This document shows positions 51,885 through 58,820 of a stretch of 64,000 nt of DNA, piece after piece. Under the pieces are notes generated by a model. The model had not been told where the DNA came from and did no database searches. It was given only the letters and a program-made list of their open reading frames with translations. How positions within the stretch are numbered: position 1 is the stretch's first letter; each line of letters opens with the position of its first letter. Location: assembly GCF_030685535.1 (NCBI RefSeq), contig NZ_CP131601.1, positions 806,001 to 870,000 on the forward strand. The letters are read 5' to 3'. Both the position numbers and the translations under genes were made by a program. This DNA is from Photobacterium leiognathi (GTDB lineage: Bacteria; Pseudomonadota; Gammaproteobacteria; Enterobacterales; Vibrionaceae).

Positions 51885-51902
51885 TGCAAAGAGTGTTCCC
51901 AA
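51885..51902 (-). promoter_or_regulatory. candidate sigma-54 promoter of flgT
   Basis: On the minus strand TTGGGAACACTCTTTGCA has GG and GC separated by 10 bases and a TTTGCA -12 box; the -24 part is GGGAAC rather than TGGCAC. Suits FlrC-type flagellar control. Confidence 0.5.
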
Positions 51903-51976
51903 TTAGGCACTCACATTAAAGAATTTGAGTTTTGAAACGATATAAAAGAAAACATTATTTGAAGGCGGGTTTATAA

Positions 51977-52612
51977 ATGAAGAAATGGATCGTAATTGTG
52001 TTGTCGTTAGCGCTGACAGCCTGTACCACGCCTCCGGTTTATAATGGTAAAGAGCGATATTCTTCAGGGACGTACTCTTTAACTGATACCCCTCGCCATA
52101 CGGTTGATTACTTTGTTGAAGGGCTAGCCAATCAGCTTGTCACTTCTAATCAATATCTCACTGCAAGTACACCATTAGCCGTGACGTCTTTTGTTGATCT
52201 GCAAGATATGACAGAAACTAACTGGTTAGGTAACGTGGTGAGTGAAAACTTCATGTACCAGATGCAGCAACGTGGTTTCACTGTTGTGGATTATAAATCG
52301 ACAGGGGTGATCAAAGTGACCAGTGATGGTGATTTTAGTATTAGCCGCAATTGGAGAGAGTTAGCCTCACAGCAGCCTGTTGATTATGTGCTAACTGGCA
52401 CCATGTTGCGTCAAAGTGGTGGTGTACTGGTGAATGCTCGCATTATTGGTATGCGATCGAATGTTGTGATTGCGACAGCACAAGGCTTTTTACCAGCTGA
52501 ACGTATTGGTCGCGATTTAGATTTTATGAATAAGATCCAACTGCGAAATGGTGTGATCATGCGCTCTGATGTGCGTAATCGACCTGATAATAATGTGATT
52601 TTAAAGCCTTAG
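51977..52612 (+). CDS. flgO: outer-membrane flagellar lipoprotein FlgO
   Basis: 211 residues with a lipobox (LSLALTAC). FlgO-family domain: VDYFVEGLANQLVTSNQYLTASTPLAVTSFVDL and NWLGNVVSENFMYQMQQRGFTVVDYKSTG. In Vibrio FlgO and FlgP form outer-membrane parts around the flagellum base and are needed for motility. flgP starts 10 bases after its TAG. Confidence 0.92.
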   Translation: MKKWIVIVLSLALTACTTPPVYNGKERYSSGTYSLTDTPRHTVDYFVEGLANQLVTSNQYLTASTPLAVTSFVDLQDMTETNWLGNVVSENFMYQMQQRGFTVVDYKSTGVIKVTSDGDFSISRNWRELASQQPVDYVLTGTMLRQSGGVLVNARIIGMRSNVVIATAQGFLPAERIGRDLDFMNKIQLRNGVIMRSDVRNRPDNNVILKP

Positions 52613-52622
52613 GGAGTAAGGA

Positions 52623-53084
52623 ATGAAACTGTATGTAGCCGTTGCTGCCGCTATCTTGTTATTGTCTGGTTGTAGTAATACTTCCTCTGGTGGAACAAAG
52701 CCGCCAGGCCCAGATTTAACGCAAAGTAAAGATGTGATTCAAGCTGTGGGTTACGCATCTATCAGTGAGCAAAAAGGCAGAACCAAGGAAGAGAAAAGTA
52801 TTCGAGCGATGCGAGCATCAAAACTTGATGCTTATCGTGAACTGTCTGAGCAAATTTATGGTCTTCGTATTAGTGCGACTACATCTCTTGATGATCAGCA
52901 ATTAGGTTATGAGAATACCGACGGTGCGGTTGATGGGGTGATCCGTGGAGCAAAAGTGATCCGTAGCTACCCTGTCGGCGATAGCTATGTGACAGAAATG
53001 GAGCTCAATATCGGTTTAATGGAACGTATGAAGCAACACGGAGAAGTATTCCATATGCCGAATAAACAAGAAGTGATGTTCTAG
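52623..53084 (+). CDS. flgP: outer-membrane flagellar lipoprotein FlgP
   Basis: 153 residues, lipobox LLLLSGC (Cys about 17). The LPP20-like core has VIQAVGYASISEQKGRTKEEKSIRAMRASKLDAYRELSEQIYGL (about 38-81). Cotranscribed with flgO. In relatives FlgP forms an outer-membrane ring or disk around the motor. Confidence 0.92.
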   Translation: MKLYVAVAAAILLLSGCSNTSSGGTKPPGPDLTQSKDVIQAVGYASISEQKGRTKEEKSIRAMRASKLDAYRELSEQIYGLRISATTSLDDQQLGYENTDGAVDGVIRGAKVIRSYPVGDSYVTEMELNIGLMERMKQHGEVFHMPNKQEVMF

Positions 53085-53087
53085 TAA

Positions 53088-53516
53088 TTATGCTTTGAGA
53101 TTGGTGCCTAATGACCGAACATTTTGTGCGATACCTTCGCTGTTATAGGTCATTTGGTGCCGTCCACGGCTTTGTTGGAATAGGTTATTGAGTTTATGAA
53201 AACTCAAGTGGGCACGCTGTAAAACCTCACCGTTAATATCATTATATTGCTGACATTCTTGTACGAGATTTTGGATTGCAGCAACCTGTGATTGGTATTC
53301 TTCAATCTGCGTTAATTGTTCACGTTCTTCATGGGAAGAAAGCAAGTAATCGTGCTGTTGGATTTTGTAGATCAGATCAAGCTTCTCTTTGGCAATTTGT
53401 TCGATTTCTAATGCCTTGCGGCGAGTAATTGCCACTCTTTCTTGTTTAAGAAGATCGATTAAAGACAATAAGGTTGTTTGTTGTACTTCAAGCAGTTGCC
53501 CAAGTGTCTGTTTCAT
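53088..53516 (-). CDS. flgN: flagellar chaperone FlgN
   Basis: 142-residue helical export chaperone for hook-associated proteins FlgK and FlgL. It is nearly all coiled-coil-prone helix (LLEVQQTTLLSLIDLLKQERVAITRRKALEIEQIAKEKLDLIYKIQQHDYLL). 35 bases after flgM, so an operon. Its end is four bases from that of flgP. Confidence 0.85.
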   Translation of the reverse strand: MKQTLGQLLEVQQTTLLSLIDLLKQERVAITRRKALEIEQIAKEKLDLIYKIQQHDYLLSSHEEREQLTQIEEYQSQVAAIQNLVQECQQYNDINGEVLQRAHLSFHKLNNLFQQSRGRHQMTYNSEGIAQNVRSLGTNLKA

Positions 53517-53551
53517 TGCACTGATCTCAGTCGTAATATGCAGGTACTATA

Positions 53552-53863
53552 TTAAAGCCCGTTAAGCTCGTCTTCGAACTTTAACATGTTTGCTGCAAGT
53601 TTATCGGCATCAATAGTATATGAGCCATTGGCAATCGCTTGTTTGATCTCTGCCACTTTTCCAGCATCAAAGCTTGGCTCAGTTGCTAATTGTTGATGGA
53701 TCTGACCTACCGCTTTACCTTGCGAGCTAAGTGATACCTCATCATGTTGCTCTTTGGCAACGCTAGCTGCTGCAGATGTTTGGTTATCTGATGATGTTTT
53801 TTGTTGGCTAATACGTGTGGTGTTAAGCGGTTGCCCACCACGCAATTGATCTATATTTGCCAT
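53552..53863 (-). CDS. flgM: anti-sigma-28 factor FlgM
   Basis: 103 residues. The N-terminus is disordered (MANIDQLRGGQPLNTTRISQ); the C-terminal sigma-28-binding half has DEVSLSSQGKAVGQIHQQL and KVAEIKQAIANGSYTIDADKLAANML. Holds FliA inactive until the hook is complete and FlgM is exported. First gene of flgMN. Confidence 0.92.
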   Translation of the reverse strand: MANIDQLRGGQPLNTTRISQQKTSSDNQTSAAASVAKEQHDEVSLSSQGKAVGQIHQQLATEPSFDAGKVAEIKQAIANGSYTIDADKLAANMLKFEDELNGL

Positions 53864-53972
53864 AATAATTACCTTGAATAATTAACTGTGATACCTAACT
53901 ATCGGCAAAGTAGGTTAAGACTTTAGCGATTATTATGCAGATAAAATGATTTATTTTCAGCAATAAGAAAAG

Positions 53973-54680
53973 CTAGTATTTGACTGTTACTTCACCAACC
54001 GCAGTAATAATAGCATCAATCATACGTCGAGACTTTGTGTTCTGTACCCGGATCTCATCACCAATAGCACCATCAGATAATGCTTTGCCTTTCGTGACAA
54101 TATTTAGTCCGCCTGTTCCTGCACGAATAATGACACTGTCATTGCGGCACACTAAGCAAATATCACGCGCTTGTACCATTTCACCAGCTTTGACGGAGCG
54201 CTTTACTTTAGAACCGATAATTTCTCTCGGGTCATCAAAACTGCTACCTCGTTGGAAGCGACTTTCAATCATTTGCACAGAAAGCTTATCAGGAGTGAGC
54301 ACCATTCCTCGCCCTAAAGCAACAGCAGCCACAACCTTTGGCAAGGTCAGTTGTACATTCACAGGGACATATAATTGCCAATTTTCTGTCGGGCACTGAA
54401 CTAATACGGTGACATTACCACTTAACGTTTGTTTTCCCGGAAGAGAAGCTGCAAGTGGGCTAGAGCAAGAAGAAAAACGCAGGCGGTTATCAAGCTTGGC
54501 TGCTTCAATTTTTAATTTCCCTTTTTCTGGTAAGGAAATTTGCTGTTTTATCAGCTCTTCAGCGGCATTCTGCACCGAATCTAGCACACTATCATTTGAT
54601 GCGAAGATATTTGTGCTAAAGAAAAACAGTAAGAAGCCGATAACTGTCGGCAAGAGTTTTTGATCTCTGTGGCTTGTCAC
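53973..54680 (-). CDS. flgA: P-ring assembly chaperone FlgA
   Basis: 235-residue periplasmic chaperone for the flagellar P ring. Signal peptide (about 10-27, to NIFA-S), then the SAF-type C-terminal region AVALGRGMVLTPDKLSVQMIESRFQRGS...DPREIIGSKVKRSVKAGEMVQARDI (split here by a short gap) and QNTKSRRMIDAIITAVGEVTVKY. Start taken as GTG 54680. Transcribed away from cheV. Confidence 0.92.
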   Translation of the reverse strand: MTSHRDQKLLPTVIGFLLFFFSTNIFASNDSVLDSVQNAAEELIKQQISLPEKGKLKIEAAKLDNRLRFSSCSSPLAASLPGKQTLSGNVTVLVQCPTENWQLYVPVNVQLTLPKVVAAVALGRGMVLTPDKLSVQMIESRFQRGSSFDDPREIIGSKVKRSVKAGEMVQARDICLVCRNDSVIIRAGTGGLNIVTKGKALSDGAIGDEIRVQNTKSRRMIDAIITAVGEVTVKY

Positions 54681-54828
54681 GGTAAATGCTCTTTGGTCAT
54701 GATTAGAATTACTATAACATCCGCTATGATAGGTAGATATTCTAATAACTTGATTATTTATCAGATGTGATCGTGAGTGGAGAACTTGTGTTCGCGGGCG
54801 GACTTAAATACGACAGGGAGTTAATCCA

Positions 54829-55764
54829 ATGACAGGTATTTTGGATTCAGTGAATCAGCGGACACAGTTAGTCGGTCAAAACCGATTAGAACTGCTGACA
54901 TTTCGATTAAACCGACGTCAGCGTTACGGTATTAACGTTTTTAAAGTGAAAGAAGTGCTGCAGTGTCCACAGTTAACTGCAATGCCAAACTTACATCCTC
55001 TTATTAAAGGTGTGGCTCATATCCGTGGGCAAACTATTTCCGTTATTGATATGAGCTTGGCAACAGGTGGGCGTCCAATTACGGATTTGACGAACTGCTT
55101 TATTATTATTTCTGAATTTAACCGCTCAGTGCAGGGGTTTCTGGTTTCATCTGTCGAGCGCATTATTAATATGAACTGGGAATCGATTTTGCCACCACCA
55201 CAAGGTGCAGGGCGCAGTAATTACCTTACTGCTGTAACAGAAATCGATGGTGAATTGGTTGAGATTTTAGATGTAGAGAAAATCCTTGATGAGATCTCAT
55301 AGGTTAATACCAATATCTCAGGTACGGTATTAGAAGATTTAGTTGAAAATGGCCCTGCAGTTCGCCGCGTACTGGTTGCTGATGATTCAACCGTTGCACG
55401 TAAGCAGGTTCAACGTGCGATTGAAGCGATCGGTTGCGAGTGTGTATTGGTAAAAGATGGTAAAGAAGCCATCATGAAATTGCGTGAAATGGCAGAGCAA
55501 GGTTCGATTTATGAGCAGTTGTCATTGATTATTTCTGATATTGAAATGCCAGAAATGGACGGTTACACCTTAACGGCTGAAATTCGAAACGATCCAAAAT
55601 TAAAAGATCTGCATGTGATTTTGCATACATCTCTCAGCGGTGTTTTCAACCAAGCCATGGTTGAGCGCGTTGGGGCTAATGCTTTTATTCCTAAATTTAA
55701 CCCTGATGAGTTAGGCCGCGCTGTTAAAGGTGCGATGCCAGATGTGCCAGCAACATCAGCGTAA
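54829..55764 (+). pseudogene. cheV: cheV interrupted by one in-frame TAG
   Basis: CheV couples a CheW-like domain to a response-regulator receiver. The full frame has 311 codons before the TAA at 55764, but codon 158 is TAG (55300-55302). Before it is a complete CheW domain (TFRLNRRQRYGINVFKVKEVL...GHIRGQTISVIDMSLAT-type) ending VEKILDEIS; after it, in the same frame, VNTNISGTVLEDLVENGP and a complete receiver with DD in VLVADDSTVARKQ and the phospho-Asp in IISDIEMPEMDGY. If the stop is real, only a CheW-like half is made, since the receiver has no good ribosome site. CAG to TAG is the simplest origin. Located between flgA and cheR as in vibrios. Confidence 0.85.
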
Positions 55765-55831
55765 TTACCCAAAATTATTATAAATTATTGAGCATTTAAT
55801 GCCGAAACGTACTGACAAAGAAGAGTTGTAA

Positions 55832-56659
55832 ATGACAGCAGTAACTGTAAATGATCAAGAATATCGTGAGTTTTGCCGATTTCTTGAAACTCAATGTGGC
55901 ATCGTGTTAGGCGATAGCAAGCAATACTTAGTGCGTAGTCGTTTAAGTCCGTTAGTGAATCGTTTTTCTTTATCATCGCTTTCCGAATTACTACAAAATG
56001 TGATCGCTGGACGTAATCGTGAATTACGTATTGCGGCTGTAGATGCGATGACAACCAATGAAACGTTGTGGTTCCGTGATGGTTATCCATTTACTGTGTT
56101 AGCAGAGAAAATTTTACCTGAATTAGCGGCAAACAAGCGCCCAATTAAAATTTGGTCCGCTGCGAGCTCTTCAGGACAAGAGCCGTATTCGATGGCAATG
56201 ACGGTATTAGAAACACAAGCTAAGCGTCCAGGGTTCTTACCTTCCATTCAGATCACGGCAACAGATATTTCTCAGACCATGTTAGAAACTTGTCGTGTAG
56301 GCGTGTATGACAACTTAGCGTTAAGCCGAGGGTTATCCCCAGAGCGTCGTCGGATGTTTTTTGAAGACAACGGTGATGGTAAAATGAAGGTGAATGCAAA
56401 AGTTAAGCAAATGGTTAACTTTAGGCCGCAAAACTTAAAAGACAGCTATGCACTGCTGGGTAAGTTTGACGTTATTTTTTGTCGTAATGTACTGATTTAT
56501 TTCTCACCTGAAATGAAAGCCAAAGTGTTAAATCAATTGGCGGCAAGTTTAAACCCAGGCGGATACTTATTCCTTGGGGCATCGGAGTCGTTAACGGGAT
56601 TAACCGAACAATTTGAGATGATCCGCTGTAATCCAGGTATCATCTACAAACTGAAGTAA
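55832..56659 (+). CDS. cheR: chemotaxis protein methyltransferase CheR
   Basis: Methylates glutamates on chemoreceptors with AdoMet. 275 residues: N-terminal helical domain (about 10-65), methyltransferase domain with KIWSAASSSGQEPYSMAM (about 108-125), TATDISQTMLETCR, FDVIFCRNVLIYF (about 212-224) and the GYLFLGASESL end. Normally followed by flgB; here about 6.4 kb of foreign DNA intervenes. Confidence 0.95.
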   Translation: MTAVTVNDQEYREFCRFLETQCGIVLGDSKQYLVRSRLSPLVNRFSLSSLSELLQNVIAGRNRELRIAAVDAMTTNETLWFRDGYPFTVLAEKILPELAANKRPIKIWSAASSSGQEPYSMAMTVLETQAKRPGFLPSIQITATDISQTMLETCRVGVYDNLALSRGLSPERRRMFFEDNGDGKMKVNAKVKQMVNFRPQNLKDSYALLGKFDVIFCRNVLIYFSPEMKAKVLNQLAASLNPGGYLFLGASESLTGLTEQFEMIRCNPGIIYKLK

Positions 56660-56717
56660 TTAAAAGAGCGCTACACCAGCTATTTCTAGTTAAAAACGTA
56701 TAAGAGTCTGGATGGTG

Positions 56718-56766
56718 AGTGAATTTAATAATCCTTACATGGACTTATCAGATTCACTTTTTTTTA
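56718..56766 (+). terminator. terminator downstream of cheR
   Basis: AGTGAAT (56718-56724) and ATTCACT (56752-56758) with a 27-base loop, followed by T8. May be the working cheR terminator after the insertion. Confidence 0.6.
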
Positions 56767-56829
56767 TATGTGTATAAAAAAAGCATATAAAAAATAGAAC
56801 TACCAAAAGGTAATAAAAACTAATCCATA

Positions 56830-56853
56830 TGAGTTAGCCGAATAGCTAACTCA
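56830..56853. repeat. palindrome TGAGTTAGC-N6-GCTAACTCA
   Basis: Perfect nine-base arms (56830-56838, 56845-56853). TGAGTTAGC differs by one base from TGAGGTAGC at the right edge (63061-63069). Could be an end structure of the island or a weak terminator. Confidence 0.55.
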
Positions 56854-56961
56854 GTTTTGGACAGAAGTGTTTTAGTGCTAATAGCGATTCAGAATATAAA
56901 ATCGGTTATGACTGCATTTAAGAAAGGCATTAATGAAAGTATTGAAGTAAATTGAAGCGAT

Positions 56962-57001
56962 AAAAAACCCCTATCACCTTTGAATACGATGAAAGGGGTT
57001 T
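56962..57001 (-). terminator. terminator of the GMT cargo gene
   Basis: On the minus strand AAACCCC, an inner CCTTT/AAAGG stem, then GGGGTTTTTTA. It lies about 150 bases past the cargo stop. Confidence 0.8.
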
Positions 57002-57148
57002 CAATGTACAACCTAGACCTAACTATTATAGCTACCACTTACCATTAATCAATAAACATCAAACCTTTTGATTTCGATATTGGTTAACTTAAAAGACTGG
57101 TTATGACACGAAAATTTGTGTTCTAGGACATTTATGGACAAAAACGTG

Positions 57149-57793
57149 TTATATAGATATTCTCTGCCACTGGAATTCAGAGCCATTCAGCATTGCTCCA
57201 TAGATGATTTTTATGCTGACCTGAATTTCTTTTAATAGATACCAATATGCCCCATTTTGGTTCATGAACCTTTGTCTTAGTGAAGCAAGAGTGTCGTCTA
57301 ATTTACCTTGATAAAACACTGGTCGAATCAGATCATGATATTTTTCATATGGTAAATTTTTAGAAACAATCTCACCATTTTCAAGATACTTTACTTTTAT
57401 TGATTCCGAATGCACACCGTTTAAGTGACTGTGTACCCATTGGTTTCTAATGTTTTGAATGAATATCTGTTCTTCTTTTGAGTATTGCTGCAACAAAGCC
57501 TTTACAGCATCACAAAAAACATTTGCTTGAGCCAAGTACCTAGGTATGTGAATTAGTCCAAGTTCATTTGCTTCCTGTTCGTATTTTTTTATTAACCTAC
57601 TTTGAGCTACAACAGTATCAAATAGAGAAGCTAACCATATGATACTTAGTTTGTTTTTTAGTTCTTGTTCACGTTCTAACTCATCACTGAAAATGTAAAA
57701 GCCCCAAGCTTCAATGCATCGGAGGTTATCTTGAAACAAAGAGTGCACTTTATTTATCAATTTCAATTCTTTACCTTGATACTTCGTTTCCAC
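57149..57793 (-). CDS. HEPN-motif protein, GMT cargo gene (candidate RNase)
   Basis: 214 residues, GTG start at 57793 with GAGAGG five bases upstream (an earlier GTG overlaps that site). Almost wholly helical. Residues 114-125 read NIRNQWVHSHLN; R116-N-x3-H121 is the R-x4-H motif of HEPN ribonucleases, where Asn often follows the Arg. Aromatic and acidic residues around residues 28-45 (IEAWGFYIFSDELEREQELK) and a long helix SIIWLASLFDTVVAQSRLIKK precede it, as expected for a four-helix HEPN bundle. I recognise no named family. HEPN proteins are common effectors in toxin-antitoxin and abortive phage defence. No antitoxin-like nucleotidyltransferase partner is next to it, so it may act alone. 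Confidence 0.65.
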   Translation of the reverse strand: METKYQGKELKLINKVHSLFQDNLRCIEAWGFYIFSDELEREQELKNKLSIIWLASLFDTVVAQSRLIKKYEQEANELGLIHIPRYLAQANVFCDAVKALLQQYSKEEQIFIQNIRNQWVHSHLNGVHSESIKVKYLENGEIVSKNLPYEKYHDLIRPVFYQGKLDDTLASLRQRFMNQNGAYWYLLKEIQVSIKIIYGAMLNGSEFQWQRISI

Positions 57794-58148
57794 TAACACC
57801 TCTCTATATGACAGTATATTAATAAGTATTCTTACTTTTATGAAAAAATATACTTATAAAATACCGATATTACACTCGATATAATCTATTAATATTATAA
57901 GGTTAATGGCACTTTCTTACACCTGCCGATTTGAAAAAGAGTGTGAAAAGTAAGAAATGAATTTAATCAGTCTTATTAAAAACAGAACTCATGCGATAAA
58001 TCACTGCGGATCATTAATCTGTTTATATATAAAGTAACTAAAACTCATCCCAAATCATATTTATAATATATGAATGAGTAAAAGGTCTAACGCACAATGG
58101 GGCAGTTATGAGTTAGGAAGCTAGGCATTAAGCTTCCTACATCAACCT
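57794..58148. other. gap between gmtX and the cargo gene
   Basis: 355 bases. Contains TTTCTTAC/GTAAGAAA (57913-57920 and 57950-57957) and, just past the gmtX stop, the perfect palindrome TAGGAAGCT-N8-AGCTTCCTA (58114-58139) without a T run. The AT-rich part before 57794 should hold the cargo promoter. No gene seen. Confidence 0.45.
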
Positions 58149-58820
58149 CTATACCTGAGCCAAAACTTTCTGAATAGCCAACACGAACCCATTCTTAAAC
58201 AGAGGACGACCATCTTCGTCTTTGACCGCTCCATATTTGGATACTGTCCAACCTCGCTGTGCCATTTTGTCTTCGTCGATGGCATCTTCTAAAGCCTCAA
58301 TGTCACCTTGCAGTAGAACACCATCTAACGACGGTAACACTTCAACGTCTTGATGAACCTGTTCAGCATGGATGACTTTATTGGGGCGCATATCGACAAC
58401 GACTTCCGCATTTTGTTTAAGGATACGGTTTTCAGCTTTTAGCTTATTTTTTTCAGCAATGATTTGACCAAAGACAGCTCTCATAGCAGGGTCATCTAAT
58501 CGCTTTAACAAGTCCATATCAGACGGTGTATCGAGCTTTCTGGACTGAGGTAAAGGCGGCTTTTTCATTGTGGTATTGGCTTTGGTCGCCCATGCATCAA
58601 TCAATAAACGAAAATGCTCACCCGTTTTGTTACGGATGCTAACTGTACCAACACCACCTTGGGCTTTTGATACTCGACCAATCGTGGCAATTGAGTAATC
58701 TTTTTCACCTGCATTAAATCGAGTTTCTAATATAGCATTTAGCTTATCTAAAGATTCTTGTGTACGGCTGGTTTTACCCGTTTTAAGGTCATTTAAAATA
58801 ACGTTAATATCAACCTGCAC
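58149..58820 (-). CDS. gmtX: gamma-mobile-trio protein GmtX
   Basis: Third core GMT protein, function unknown. 223 residues from GTG 58820 (AAGGAG nine bases upstream; an ATG at 58844 is also open). N-terminal half VDINVILNDLKTGKTSRTQESLDKLNAILETRF and SIATIGRVSKAQGGVGTVSIRNKTGEHFRLLIDAWA may be a DNA-binding helical unit; a coiled-coil stretch (IIAEKNKLKAENRILKQNAE) follows and the end is RGWTVSKYGAVKDEDGRPLFKNGFV. The overlap with gmtZ (11 bases) and place after gmtY-gmtZ support the name. Confidence 0.8.
   Translation of the reverse strand: MQVDINVILNDLKTGKTSRTQESLDKLNAILETRFNAGEKDYSIATIGRVSKAQGGVGTVSIRNKTGEHFRLLIDAWATKANTTMKKPPLPQSRKLDTPSDMDLLKRLDDPAMRAVFGQIIAEKNKLKAENRILKQNAEVVVDMRPNKVIHAEQVHQDVEVLPSLDGVLLQGDIEALEDAIDEDKMAQRGWTVSKYGAVKDEDGRPLFKNGFVLAIQKVLAQV

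Larger units (their letters stand above)
56660..57148. other. gene-free left end of the GMT island
   Basis: 489 bases past cheR. Holds a T-run terminator (AGTGAAT/ATTCACT, 56718-56766), a palindrome (56830-56853) and the cargo-gene terminator (56962-57001). No gene seen. Confidence 0.5.

Noticed and set aside
57913..57957. TTTCTTAC/GTAAGAAA as an end of the GMT element
   Set aside because: It lies inside the island, between gmtX and the cargo gene, and has no matching copy at the outer edges.
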